The notes under the pieces were generated by a model. That model did not search any database. It was given only the letters and a program-made list of their open reading frames with translations, and was not told where the DNA came from. Shown here one piece after another: positions 45,239 through 53,749 of a stretch of 64,000 bases of DNA; position 1 is the first letter of the stretch, and each line of letters begins with the position of its first letter. This DNA is from Streptomyces pinistramenti (lineage in GTDB: Bacteria > Actinomycetota > Actinomycetes > Streptomycetales > Streptomycetaceae). A program made the translations under genes and the position numbers. Where the stretch lies: NCBI RefSeq assembly GCF_020564935.1, contig NZ_JAJCXB010000006.1, positions 62,001-126,000 of the forward strand, read 5' to 3'.

Positions 45239-46067
45239 CGGGCCGGGCCCGGCCCGCCAGCCGTTCGCGCAGCGGAGCGGCCCGGCGCCGCGCGTCACGC
45301 ACCGAAAGCGGCAGCGGCGACCAGCCCGCCAGCTCACCGAGCGCGACCACCGGCGGCTGCACGGGCGAGACCGCCATGATCGCGGCGGGATCGCCCTGCC
45401 GGGGCGGGGCGCCCGGCGCCGGCAGCAGAATGACCTGGTCCGCGTACTGCACCACCCGCTCAAGCCGGTGCTCGGCGAGCAGCACCGTCGTGCCCAGATC
45501 GTGCACCAGCCGCTGGAGCACGGCCAGCACCTCCTCGGCGGCCCCCGGATCCAGCGCCGACGTCGGCTCGTCCAGGACCAGCACCCGCGGGTGAGCGGTC
45601 AGCACCGAGCCGATCGCCACCCGCTGCTGCTGCCCGCCGGACAGCGTGGGCAGCGCACGGTCACGGAGACCGGCAAGACCCAGCAGATCCAGCGTCTCCT
45701 CGACGCGGCGCCGCATCACGTCCGGGGCGAGGCCCAGCGACTCCATGCCGTAGGCGAGTTCGTCCTCGACGGTGTCGGTGACGAAATGGGCCGACGGATC
45801 CTGGCCCACCGTGCCGACCACATCGGCCAGTTCACGCGGGGCATGGGTACGGGTGTCACGCCCGGCCACGGTGACCCGGCCGCTGAGCGTGCCCCCGGTG
45901 AAGTGCGGCACGAGCCCGCAGACGGCGTTCAGCAGCGTCGACTTGCCGACACCGGAAGGGCCCACGAGAAGGCACAGCTCCCCCTCGGGCACGGTCAGGT
46001 CGATGCCCCGGAGCACAGGCTGCGGCGCATCGCTGTAGGTGACCGAGACCTGCTCGAACCGGATCAC
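45144..46067 (-). CDS. ECF ATPase, first nucleotide-binding domain
   Basis: 307 residues from GTG 46067 (AGGAG eight bases upstream). Walker A LVGPSGVGKSTLLNAV, Q-loop VGTVGQDPSAHF (Q-D-P of ECF ATPases), signature LSGGQQQRVAIG, Walker B VLVLDEPTSALDP, H-loop LLAEHRLERVV. The final 35 residues after RRRAAPLRERLAG turn into low-complexity Arg/Ala text, consistent with reading past a frame change into the wrong frame. Start overlaps the EcfT stop (GTGA). Confidence 0.85.
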   Translation of the reverse strand: MIRFEQVSVTYSDAPQPVLRGIDLTVPEGELCLLVGPSGVGKSTLLNAVCGLVPHFTGGTLSGRVTVAGRDTRTHAPRELADVVGTVGQDPSAHFVTDTVEDELAYGMESLGLAPDVMRRRVEETLDLLGLAGLRDRALPTLSGGQQQRVAIGSVLTAHPRVLVLDEPTSALDPGAAEEVLAVLQRLVHDLGTTVLLAEHRLERVVQYADQVILLPAPGAPPRQGDPAAIMAVSPVQPPVVALGELAGWSPLPLSVRDARRRAAPLRERLAGRARPGDTRSRSAEAGAAGRSVAGAATHHGGARHCA

Positions 46068-47233
46068 TGCCAGGACTCCTTCTTCCGCCGGCCGGGTCGG
46101 CCGGACAACGATGCCTGCGGCCGCCCCGACCCCGCCGCCGAACCCCCGCCCGCCACGGCGGGCAGCGGCGCGACCCACGCAGGAAGCAGCCCGACGAGGA
46201 CGGACAGGGCGGGCCAGAGCGGCAGTTGGGGCGCGGTGAGCGGGACCGCCGGCGGATGCAGAGCACCGGGCGCGTAGCCGTTCGCGCCGATCATCAGGGC
46301 GGCGACCGCGACCCCGGAGCCGGACACCAGCCAGGCGCGCACCCCCCACCGCTCCGGCCGGTACCGGGTACGCACCGAACGGCGCCCGCCCAGCCACAGC
46401 CCGGCCAGCGCCGCGGTGAGCCCCGCAAGCAGCAGCGGCAGCCCGAGACCGGCCCCCGCATCGGCCAGCAGTCCGTACGTCCCCGCGCAGACACCCAGCA
46501 GCCCGCCGAGCGTCAGGACGGTGGTGGTGTGCCGCACCGCACGCGGCACGAACGCACTGCGCCCGTAGCCCCGCGCGTCCATCGCGGCGGCCAGCGCCAC
46601 CGACCGCTCCAGCGCACCCTCCAGGACCGGCAGGCCGACCTGGAGGAGGGCCGCGACACCACGGTCGGGACGGCCGCGCAGCCGCCGGGCGGCCCGCAGT
46701 CGCTGCACATCGGCGACGAGATTCGGCGCGAAGGTCATCGCCACGACCACCGCGACCCCCGCCTCGTACAGCGCGCCGGGCAGCGACTTCAGCAGCCGCG
46801 CCGGATTCGCCAGCGCATTGGCCGCCCCCACGCAGATCAGCAGCGTGGCCAGCTTCAGCCCGTCGTAGAGCGCGAAGACCATGCCCTCCGCGGTGACCCG
46901 GCCGCCGATGCGCACCCCCTTCGCCCAGTCGGGCAGCGGCAGTTCGGGCAGCGTCACCAGCGTGTGCGTCCCCGGGATCGGCGAACCGAGGAGGAACGCG
47001 AAGACCAGCCGGATGCCGAGCACCAGCAGCCCGAGCTTCACGAACGCCCCGTAGGAACGGGCCCAGGGCGCGTCCGTACGGCGCACGGCCACGACATAAC
47101 CGGCGACGCCGACCAGCAGGCACAGCAGCAGCGGATTGGTGGTGCGGGACGCGGCGGTCGCGAGTCCCAGCGCCCACAGCCACCACGCGCCCGCGTGCAG
47201 GGCCGTGCTCCGGGTCGCCCGCGGGGCGCTCAT
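46064..47233 (-). CDS. EcfT/CbiQ-type energy-coupling transmembrane protein
   Basis: 389 residues, longer than typical EcfT (about 260) because of extra N- and C-terminal helices. Core helices: LLLCLLVGVAGYVVAVRR, GLLVLGIRLVFAFLL and VAVVVAMTFAPNLVADVQRL. The coupling motif AMDARGYGR (A-x-x-A-R-G) contacts the ATPases. ATG 47233 overlaps the preceding stop (ATGA) and its own stop overlaps the ATPase start, so the operon is tightly coupled. Confidence 0.86.
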   Translation of the reverse strand: MSAPRATRSTALHAGAWWLWALGLATAASRTTNPLLLCLLVGVAGYVVAVRRTDAPWARSYGAFVKLGLLVLGIRLVFAFLLGSPIPGTHTLVTLPELPLPDWAKGVRIGGRVTAEGMVFALYDGLKLATLLICVGAANALANPARLLKSLPGALYEAGVAVVVAMTFAPNLVADVQRLRAARRLRGRPDRGVAALLQVGLPVLEGALERSVALAAAMDARGYGRSAFVPRAVRHTTTVLTLGGLLGVCAGTYGLLADAGAGLGLPLLLAGLTAALAGLWLGGRRSVRTRYRPERWGVRAWLVSGSGVAVAALMIGANGYAPGALHPPAVPLTAPQLPLWPALSVLVGLLPAWVAPLPAVAGGGSAAGSGRPQASLSGRPGRRKKESWQ

Positions 47234-47892
47234 CCGCGCCGGCGGCGGGCCTGCCACCCAGCGGCCGCACCCAGCACGACGACGACGGCGATCCCGCCGA
47301 TCAGCCCGGCGGAAGGCCCGCCACCGTCCCCGTCCGCCCCCGAAGCCGGCTTCCCCGACGACGGCGACGCCCCGGCCGACCCACCCGAACCGCTCACCTG
47401 CTCCGCACACCCCGCCTTCGGATAACCGGCGACGCCGCACAGCAGCGCGTGCGCGTCGTAGCGCAGCGGCTCGGCCACCGCCGCCAGCGCATCACCCGCC
47501 GACGCGTCCGCAGGCACCCGGGCACACTCCGCGCGCGGCTTCGGCGGTCGCTCGCCCTTCGGCGCATCCGCCGCCGTGCCGAAATCGATGACGACCCCGA
47601 TCCGCTTGGCCCCGGCCTTCGCCGGCGTACCGGCACACAGCGCCGTGAAGTCGGCCGCAGGACGGGGCTTGCCCGCGGCGGCCGAGTCGGCGCTGACGGT
47701 GAAGCGGAAGCCGGTGACGGCGCCGTCGGCAGGGCGCAGCGTGGCCGGGCCCTGCGTCGCGTACGCCCAGGACCCGCCCGCGCCGTCCCAGAACGACCAG
47801 TAGCGGTACTCCTGCGCCTGGGCCGGGCCCGCGCCCAGGCCGACCGCGGCCGCCGCGAGCAGCAGCGCACAGCCGATGCGGAAGCGCCGCAT
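47230..47892 (-). CDS. SCO2322-family surface protein (beta-type domain, membrane-anchored)
   Basis: 220 residues from ATG 47892 (or GTG 47895 in the GTGATG overlap). A Sec signal (CALLLAAAAVGLGAGPAQA) leads a mature domain with YRYWSFWDGAGGSWAYATQG, FRFTVSADSA, ADFTALCAGTP, RIGVVIDFGTA and Cys pairs. C-terminal LIGGIAVVVVLGAAAGWQA plus RRRRG anchors it. The WSFWDG/DUF4430-like look suggests it supplies the small beta-domain half of a transcobalamin-like binder; inference only. Known to accompany ECF operons in Streptomyces. Confidence 0.78.
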   Translation of the reverse strand: MRRFRIGCALLLAAAAVGLGAGPAQAQEYRYWSFWDGAGGSWAYATQGPATLRPADGAVTGFRFTVSADSAAAGKPRPAADFTALCAGTPAKAGAKRIGVVIDFGTAADAPKGERPPKPRAECARVPADASAGDALAAVAEPLRYDAHALLCGVAGYPKAGCAEQVSGSGGSAGASPSSGKPASGADGDGGGPSAGLIGGIAVVVVLGAAAGWQARRRRG

Positions 47893-49190
47893 CACAGCCC
47901 GCGCTTCCGGCGGCCGCTCATCAGGAAGCCGATACCGGCACCGGCGGCGAGCCCGATGACGATCACCCACCACACGCTGATCCCGCCGCCGGACCCGGTG
48001 TCCTGCGAGTCCTCGGCGGGCGACGCGGACGAACCGGCGTCACCGGCCGGCTTCGGACCCGTCGCGCCCAGCGCCGCGACCAGGTCCGTGCCGCCGAAGT
48101 CCCGCGGGTCGGCGCCGGTGGCGTGCGCGGCGAAGATCAGCTGCGCGTACGCGGCCGGGCCGCCCGTCTTCGCCCACGGCGCGGCATGCTTCTCCAGCCA
48201 CGCCAGCGGCTGCCGGGCCGCCGCGCCGTGCCCGCCCGCGGCCAGCGCCACGACCGCGTCGGCGGTGTTGCCCACATCGGGCTGCTGCTCCGCCCCCGGC
48301 ATCGCGGACGGCAGATGCTGCCCGTTCCCGCCGAGCTGCGCGACGAGATACGCGTCCGCGCCCTCCGCGGCCTCCTTCCGCCCCGCCGCGTCGGCCTTCC
48401 CGCCGTCCTTCTCACCGTCCTTGCAGGACGGCGCCACCGGCTCGCCCGCGTCCTTGCCCGCAGGGCCGACGACGAAGCCCTTGCCCAGGGCGCCGGTCGC
48501 CGCGGCCGCCGACGCGTCCGCGTTCGGCGCCGCGCCCTTGAGCTGGAAGGCGAACGCGCCCCGCTCCGCCCCCTTCACGTCCTTCGCCCCGCAGCCCAGC
48601 CGGAAGGTGAGCAGCCCCTCGTACGGGGACCTGCCGCCCTTCTGTGACGTCACCGACTCCGGCCGCACACCGGCCGCGGTCAGCGCGCCGATCACCACCG
48701 ACGTGGAGTTGGCGTCGCTCGCCGAGCCCGCCATCGACGGCCAGCCGCCGTCGTCGTTCTGCACCGACTTCAGCCAGCCCACCGCCTTCTGCACGGCCTC
48801 GCCGTGCCCGCCGAGCGCGGCCAGCGCCTGCACGGCCGCCGCCGTCTGGTTGGTGTCCCGCATCGTCTTGGCGTCACACGCCTTCGCCGGATCCGCGCGG
48901 AACGCCGCGAACCCGCCGTCCGCGCACTGCTGCCCCGCCAGCCAGTCCACGGCGGCCCCGGCAGGACGCACCCCCACCGTGTGCTGGGCCAGCAGCGCGA
49001 GCGACTGCCGCCACACCCCGTCGTACTGCGCGTCCCCGGTGCCGTAGAGGCCCGCGGGCAGCTTCTTCGGGGCGGGCGAAGGCGAGTCGGCGAACGCGGC
49101 CGGTGCGGCGGCGCCCAGCACGGCGGCGGCCGCCAGCACGGCAGCCGTACGGCGCGCCAGGACGGCGAAGGAGGGGGCCATGGGGGCCAT
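47892..49190 (-). CDS. Secreted alpha/alpha-toroid (prenyltransferase/squalene-oxidase repeat) protein, membrane-anchored
   Basis: 432 residues from ATG 49190. Signal peptide (AAVLAAAAVLGAAAPAAFA), then repeats of the terpene-cyclase/prenyltransferase alpha-alpha barrel type: QQCADGGFAAF, NQTAAAVQALAALGGHGEAV, SVQNDDGGWPSM, NTADAVVALAAGGH. C-terminal SVWWVIVIGLAAGAGIGFL and RRKRGL form a surface anchor. No catalytic DxDD or zinc motif, so a binding rather than enzymatic role is likely. The alpha-domain of human intrinsic factor/transcobalamin has the same fold. First gene of the B12-riboswitch operon. Confidence 0.82.
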   Translation of the reverse strand: MAPMAPSFAVLARRTAAVLAAAAVLGAAAPAAFADSPSPAPKKLPAGLYGTGDAQYDGVWRQSLALLAQHTVGVRPAGAAVDWLAGQQCADGGFAAFRADPAKACDAKTMRDTNQTAAAVQALAALGGHGEAVQKAVGWLKSVQNDDGGWPSMAGSASDANSTSVVIGALTAAGVRPESVTSQKGGRSPYEGLLTFRLGCGAKDVKGAERGAFAFQLKGAAPNADASAAAATGALGKGFVVGPAGKDAGEPVAPSCKDGEKDGGKADAAGRKEAAEGADAYLVAQLGGNGQHLPSAMPGAEQQPDVGNTADAVVALAAGGHGAAARQPLAWLEKHAAPWAKTGGPAAYAQLIFAAHATGADPRDFGGTDLVAALGATGPKPAGDAGSSASPAEDSQDTGSGGGISVWWVIVIGLAAGAGIGFLMSGRRKRGL

Positions 49191-49274
49191 CGGTCGGTGC
49201 CTCTCGGTCGGTTCGCAGCGGTGGTGGTGGAGGCACGCCCTACGGCAGCCACGCCGGTGGCCGTGATGACCGTA

Positions 49275-49490
49275 CGCGGTGGCACCGGGCTCAGCTCCGT
49301 ATACCTCGACGGTGCCGCGCACCGGCCGGCCGCGGGCGGCGGATCCGGTGGCGGGAGCCTTGGTGTGCCCCACCGGGCGCTCCGGCTCGTGCGGGCTCCA
49401 TGCGGCGCGCGTGCTGCGGCGCGCGGGACGGGCCCGCCCTGACGGTTGCGGGTCAGCGCCGGATTTCCACCGGCTTCCCCCGATCGGGCA
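49275..49490 (-). promoter_or_regulatory. Cobalamin riboswitch (upstream of the ECF operon)
   Basis: Minus strand GGGGAAGCCGGTGGAAATCC (49480-49461), then GGCGCTGACCCGCAACCGTC, is the unmistakable P3-P6 core of the cobalamin aptamer. Downstream stems and GAGCCCGGTGCCACC (near 49295-49280) form the 3-prime part. Boundaries are approximate. No ORF is supported in 49191-49595. Confidence 0.88.
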
Positions 49491-49595
49491 CGGATGAAGT
49501 TATCCGCACACTTTAGCGGGCGGCCGCCACGGCACGGTCGGCGGCGGCCCGCCCCGTGCCGGCTTCAGGTCACAGCGGGCCCCCGTCACCGCAGG

Positions 49596-50690
49596 TCACA
49601 CCGCCCGGAACCGCACCGGGTCGGTCCCCGGCAGCTGCTCGGCCTGCCCGAGCTTCACCAGACGGCGCAGATGCGCCTCGGCCTCGGACACCGCGATGTT
49701 CCGTGAACCGTGCGGGATCTGCTCCCAGGGCCGGTTCCACTCCATGGCCACCGCCAGCTGCCAGGGCGTCAGCGGCTCGCTGAGCAGCTCACGGAGCCGG
49801 TCGAGCCGCTCCTCGTGGTGCGCGATCAGCTCCCGGACGCGGCCTTCGGCGTCGGTGAACGCGTGCTGGTGGGCGGGCAGCACCTCGGCCGGCGCGAGGC
49901 GGGCGACCTGCTCCAGGGAGGCGAGGTAGTCGCCGAGGGGGTCTCCCCTGCCGGAGCGAGGCCGAGAGCTTGGGGGAGGGTCGGTGAGCGTCGCGTCGTC
50001 CGGGTCCTCGTACAGGCCGATGTGCGGCGTGATGCCGGGCAGCAGGTGGTCGCCGGAGAACAGCCGCCCGAAGCCGCCCGCCGGGCCCGGGACGGCCTGG
50101 TCCGGATGCGCCTCCTCCAGGTGCAGGCAGACGTGGCCCGGCGTGTGGCCCGGCGTCCACAGGGCGCGCAGCCGGCGGCCGGGCAGGTCCAGCAGCTCGC
50201 CGGGGGCGATCGGGCGGTCGGGCAGCGCGACGCGGCGGCCGGGCAGCGCGCGGCCGCCGGCCTTCCTGGCGCGGGCCGCGCGCAGCGGTGCCAGGTGGTC
50301 GTCCGGGGCGCCGGCCGCGGTGAGCTTGGCGATCAGGTAGTCGAGCCGGCGGCCCGGTTCGGCCTCGCGGGTGCGGCGGACCACGGCGGTGTCCGCCTCG
50401 TGCATCGCGATCCAGGCGCCGGACGCCTCCCGTACGGCGGCCGAGAGGCCGTGGTGGTCGGGGTGGTGGTGGGTGATCAGGACGCCGTACAGGTCCGTGA
50501 CGGCGAAGCCGCAGGCCGCGATGCCGGCGACGAGGGTGTCCCAGGAGTCCGGGTCGTCCCAGCCGGTGTCGATGAGGACCGGGCCGCGGCCGGTCTCCAG
50601 GAGGTGGACGAGGGTGTGCCCGAGCGGGTTGTCGGGGATGGGGACGGCGATGCTCCACACGCCGCCCTTGTGGTCGGTCACCTGCGTCAT
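49596..50690 (-). CDS. Metallo-beta-lactamase-fold hydrolase
   Basis: 364 residues from ATG 50690. Zinc motif THHHPDHHGLS (HxHxDH), later His in WTPGHTPGHVCLH, Asp in LFSGDHLLPG and His in LPAHQHAF. A C-terminal winged-helix-like part (EAEAHLRRLVKLGQAEQL) is typical of the LACTB2-like group. Likely a thioesterase or glyoxalase II-like enzyme. A dispersed Streptomyces repeat is inserted in frame at 49941-49979, giving PPSSRPRSGRG. A KstR-type site lies 40 bases upstream, so it may share the lipid regulon. Confidence 0.87.
   Translation of the reverse strand: MTQVTDHKGGVWSIAVPIPDNPLGHTLVHLLETGRGPVLIDTGWDDPDSWDTLVAGIAACGFAVTDLYGVLITHHHPDHHGLSAAVREASGAWIAMHEADTAVVRRTREAEPGRRLDYLIAKLTAAGAPDDHLAPLRAARARKAGGRALPGRRVALPDRPIAPGELLDLPGRRLRALWTPGHTPGHVCLHLEEAHPDQAVPGPAGGFGRLFSGDHLLPGITPHIGLYEDPDDATLTDPPPSSRPRSGRGDPLGDYLASLEQVARLAPAEVLPAHQHAFTDAEGRVRELIAHHEERLDRLRELLSEPLTPWQLAVAMEWNRPWEQIPHGSRNIAVSEAEAHLRRLVKLGQAEQLPGTDPVRFRAV
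49941..49979. repeat. Dispersed Streptomyces GC repeat inserted inside a CDS
   Basis: A 39-base element beginning GTCTCCCCTGCCGGAGCGAG and ending GAGAGCTTGGGGGAGG. I remember near-identical sequences as a dispersed, partly palindromic repeat of many Streptomyces genomes. Here it keeps the reading frame of the metallo-hydrolase and adds about 13 residues in a loop. Confidence 0.65.
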
Positions 50691-50729
50691 CCCGGTCCCC
50701 TCTCGGTGTGGCCCGCCGGCCACTATAAC

Positions 50730-50743
50730 TAGAACCGGTTCCA
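50730..50743. promoter_or_regulatory. KstR-type operator between the metallo-hydrolase and aldehyde dehydrogenase
   Basis: TAGAACCGGTTCCA satisfies every fixed position of TnnAACnnGTTnnA. It lies 40 bases before the metallo-hydrolase start and 207 before the aldehyde dehydrogenase. Confidence 0.72.
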
Positions 50744-50863
50744 GCGCGGAGTGAAGTGACCTTCCCCGGGGCGGCAGTTGGCGGCCGCGGGGTGGAACGG
50801 CCGGGCGGGGTGGAGGGATTCGGCCCTCGCCGTGGACTCCTCCCGGGGGAACTGGTATCAGTT

Positions 50864-50880
50864 TCTGATGCAGCGTCAGG
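50864..50880 (+). promoter_or_regulatory. CTGACG-type palindrome upstream of the aldehyde dehydrogenase
   Basis: TCTGATG-CAG-CGTCAGG: same spacing as at 42024 and 59734, with two arm mismatches. It overlaps a perfect ATCAG-TTT-CTGAT palindrome, and lies about 70 bases before the start codon. Confidence 0.5.
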
Positions 50881-50949
50881 AACCGGCGGGAGCGGCAGTT
50901 CCGGTCGGCCAAGGCGGCCAAGGCGGCCCATCCGCGGAAGGCGGCAGCG

Positions 50950-52401
50950 ATGAGCGACCTCGTCGAGTACGGAAAGCTCTACATCGGTGGTGAGCTGGTC
51001 GATCCGGCAGGACGCGACACGATCGAGGTGGTCTCACCCCACACCGAACAGGTCATCGGCCGCGTCCCGCACGCCTCGCGGGCCGACGTCGACCGTGCGG
51101 TGACCGCGGCCCGCACCTCCTTCGACTCAGGAGTCTGGGCGCACACCCCGCTCGCCGACCGGATCGCCGTGGTGACCCGGATCAAGGACGCCTTCGCGGT
51201 CCGCAGCGAAGAGATCGCCAAGGTCATCAGCGCCGAGAACGGCACCCCCCTCACCTCCGGGATCATGGTGCAGTCGCTGGCCGCGATGCTGGTCTGGGAC
51301 GCGGCCCTGAAGGTCGCCGCCGACCACCCCTTCGAGGAACGCCGCGACGGCATACTCGGGCCGCTGCTGATCCGCCGGGAGCCCGCCGGAGTGGTCGCCG
51401 CCGTGGTCCCCTGGAACGTCCCGCAGTTCACCGCCGCCGCCAAACTCGCGCCCGCCCTGCTGGCCGGCTGCTCGGTGATCCTCAAGGTCTCGCCCGAGAC
51501 GCCGCTGGACGCCTACCTGCTCGCCGAGATCGCCACCGATGCCGGACTGCCGGACGGCGTGCTGTCGATCCTGCCCGCCGACCGCGAGGTCAGCGAATAC
51601 CTGGTCGGGCACCCCGGCGTGGACAAGGTGTCCTTCACCGGGTCGGTCGCCGCCGGCCGCCGCGTCATGGAGGTCGCCGCCCGCAACCTCAGCCGCGTCA
51701 CGCTGGAGCTGGGCGGCAAATCCGCCGCGGTGATCCTGCCGGACGCCGACCTGGACGCGGCGGTGTCCGGCATCGTGCCGTTCGCCTGGATGATCAACGG
51801 CCAGGCGTGCGTGGCCCAGACGCGGATCCTCGCGCCACGCTCCCGCTACGACGAGATCGCCGAACGGTTCGCCGCCGCCGCCGACGCGCTGACCGTCGGC
51901 GACCCGCTGGACCCGGCCACCGAACTCGGCCCGCTGGTCGCCCGCCGCCAGCAACAGCGCTCGCTGGACTACATCGCGCTCGGACAGCGGGAAGGCGCCA
52001 AAATCCTTGCGGGCGGCGGGAAACCGGCCGGACAGCCGACGGGCTGGTACGTCGAGCCGACGCTCTTCGGCGACGTCGCCAACTCCATGCGGATCGCCCG
52101 CGAGGAGATCTTCGGCCCGGTCATCTGCCTGCTGCCGTACGAGGACGAGGCGGAGGCGGTACGCATCGCCAACGACTCCGAATACGGCCTGTCGGGCTCG
52201 GTATGGACCGCCGACACCGAACGCGGCATCGACATCGCACGGCAGGTGCGCACCGGCACGTACTCGGTGAACACCTTCAGCATCGACATGCTCGGGCCCT
52301 TCGGCGGCTACAAGAACTCCGGGATCGGCCGGGAGTTCGGCCCCGAGGGCTTCGACGCGTACCTGGAACACAAGATGATCCACCTGCCGGCGGGCGCGTG
52401 A
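50950..52401 (+). CDS. NAD(P)-dependent aldehyde dehydrogenase
   Basis: 483 residues. Cofactor-binding VVPWNVPQFTAAAKLAPALL and KVSPETPLDAY, the Rossmann FTGSVAAGRRVME, catalytic Glu in LELGGKSAAV, catalytic Cys in INGQACVAQTRIL, and EEIFGPVICLLPY. Close in wording to the mycobacterial AldA/Rv0223c group. It could oxidise the aldehyde made by the P450 to an acid. Its stop overlaps the ferredoxin start (TGATG). Confidence 0.92.
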   Translation: MSDLVEYGKLYIGGELVDPAGRDTIEVVSPHTEQVIGRVPHASRADVDRAVTAARTSFDSGVWAHTPLADRIAVVTRIKDAFAVRSEEIAKVISAENGTPLTSGIMVQSLAAMLVWDAALKVAADHPFEERRDGILGPLLIRREPAGVVAAVVPWNVPQFTAAAKLAPALLAGCSVILKVSPETPLDAYLLAEIATDAGLPDGVLSILPADREVSEYLVGHPGVDKVSFTGSVAAGRRVMEVAARNLSRVTLELGGKSAAVILPDADLDAAVSGIVPFAWMINGQACVAQTRILAPRSRYDEIAERFAAAADALTVGDPLDPATELGPLVARRQQQRSLDYIALGQREGAKILAGGGKPAGQPTGWYVEPTLFGDVANSMRIAREEIFGPVICLLPYEDEAEAVRIANDSEYGLSGSVWTADTERGIDIARQVRTGTYSVNTFSIDMLGPFGGYKNSGIGREFGPEGFDAYLEHKMIHLPAGA

Positions 52402-52634
52402 TGGGGGACCGCTGGCGGGTGGAGGTGGACCGGAGCGTGTGCATCGGGTCCGGGATGTGCGCCGGGACGGCGCCGGACGGCTTCCGGCTGGACGCGGCCC
52501 GGCAGTCGCACCCCGTGGCACCGGAGACGGACGCGGCCGAGAACGTACTGGCGGCGGCCGAGAGCTGCCCCGTCGAGGCGATCACCCTGACCCTGGCCGA
52601 CAGCGGGGAGGTGGTCTTTCCGCCGGAGGAATGA
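52401..52634 (+). CDS. [3Fe-4S] ferredoxin, P450 redox partner type
   Basis: 77 residues. Cluster ligands: CIGSGMC (C-x5-C, so only three Cys in total) and SCPVEAI (C-P). The N-terminal WRVEVDRSVC matches actinobacterial ferredoxins that feed P450s. Translationally coupled to the aldehyde dehydrogenase. The nearest P450 is the CYP125-like enzyme 10 kb away; shared operators suggest they work together. Confidence 0.88.
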   Translation: MGDRWRVEVDRSVCIGSGMCAGTAPDGFRLDAARQSHPVAPETDAAENVLAAAESCPVEAITLTLADSGEVVFPPEE

Positions 52635-52727
52635 GCGGGGTGGGGGGTGCCGTAGGGGGTGGGGGAGGTGATCCCGTAGGGGACGTGCGGGCCCCTTGCG
52701 GGCCAACTACCCGGGGTGGGAGCGGAG

Positions 52728-53510
52728 TTAACGCTTCGCGCCCGGCTCCGTCGCCGCCTCCACCGTCTCCGCCTCCGTCTCCGAGGCCGGATTCACCCCC
52801 GAGGCCACCTCCGACGCCGGTTTCGCTCCCGACTCCGCACCCGCCACCGCCCCCGGAGCCGTCAGATCGATCAGCCGGCAGACCGTCTCGATGTCGATCT
52901 TCACCTGGGCGATCGACGCCCGGCCCGACAGCCAGGTGATCAGGGCCGAGTGCCAGGTGTGCTCGATGACCCGGACCGCGGAGAGCTGGGCGGGAGTGGG
53001 GGAGGCGGCGGTGCCCGCCTGGCCCTGGGGCCGACGGTGGGCGGCGGGCGGTCCCATCGCGTCCAGGATGATCGCCGTCGTCAGCCGCGAGACGGTGTCC
53101 ACCTCGGGGCTCACGGACCGGTCGGCGAAGGTCAGCGCGCGCACCATCGCATCCGCCAGATGCGGCTCGCGCTGGAGGGCCCGGAACGCCCGCATCAGCG
53201 TCTGCGCCACCCGCGCGCCCGGGTCCTCCTCCGACGGCGGACGCTTGCGCAGCGTCTCGTGCATGTGCTGGAGCTGGTCCTGCATGGTCGCGACCAGCAG
53301 GTGAACCTTGGAGGGGAAGTAGCGGTAGAGCGTGCCGAGCGCGACGCCGGAGGACTCGGCGACCTCGCGCATCTGGACGGCGTCGAAGCCGCCGCGGCTC
53401 GCCAGCCGGGCGCTGGTGTGCAGGATGCGGCGGCGCCGCGCCTCCTGACGCTCGGTCAGGGGAGGACTCGCGGGAAGCGCCGGCCTGGCCGCCTTGGATT
53501 CCGTAGTCAT
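52728..53510 (-). CDS. kstR: KstR-like TetR-family repressor
   Basis: 260 residues from ATG 53510 (an ATG at 53519 is also possible). The DNA-binding domain reads ERQEARRRRILHTSARLASR, GGFDAVQMREVAESSGVALG, GTLYRYFPSKVHLLV, nearly the wording of mycobacterial KstR, the cholesterol-catabolism repressor. The ligand domain follows the same plan (REPHLADAMVRALTFAD, SPEVDTVSRL, WHSALITWLSGRAS). A Glu/Ala/Pro tail of about 45 residues is extra. KstR senses 3-oxo-cholestenoyl-CoA-type ligands; here the ligand is inferred. Confidence 0.82.
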   Translation of the reverse strand: MTTESKAARPALPASPPLTERQEARRRRILHTSARLASRGGFDAVQMREVAESSGVALGTLYRYFPSKVHLLVATMQDQLQHMHETLRKRPPSEEDPGARVAQTLMRAFRALQREPHLADAMVRALTFADRSVSPEVDTVSRLTTAIILDAMGPPAAHRRPQGQAGTAASPTPAQLSAVRVIEHTWHSALITWLSGRASIAQVKIDIETVCRLIDLTAPGAVAGAESGAKPASEVASGVNPASETEAETVEAATEPGAKR

Positions 53511-53681
53511 ATGTCCCATTCCGTGGCATCCCGTCCGCGATGCGGTGAGTACCGGTGGTGTGATCGGCACAGCATGGCAGGGGCTCCGGTCGTGGCGCGA
53601 ATCACCTGATGCGGCTCTTCGCGCCCCGTCCTCGGCCGGTAGATTCGCAGCTCCGTGAACTGATGAGTAGCCCAGCAGTTC

Positions 53682-53695
53682 TGAAACTTGTTCTA
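53682..53695. promoter_or_regulatory. KstR-type operator upstream of the glycosyltransferase and kstR
   Basis: TGAAACTTGTTCTA satisfies all fixed positions of TnnAACnnGTTnnA. It overlaps a possible -10 TAGATT and lies 55 bases before the glycosyltransferase GTG; kstR starts 172 bases away on the other strand, so autoregulation is possible. Confidence 0.72.
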
Positions 53696-53749
53696 GATTA
53701 CCGCCAGCGGTTACGCTCCGGCGAAAGTCCAGTGAGAAGGGGGCCGCGC

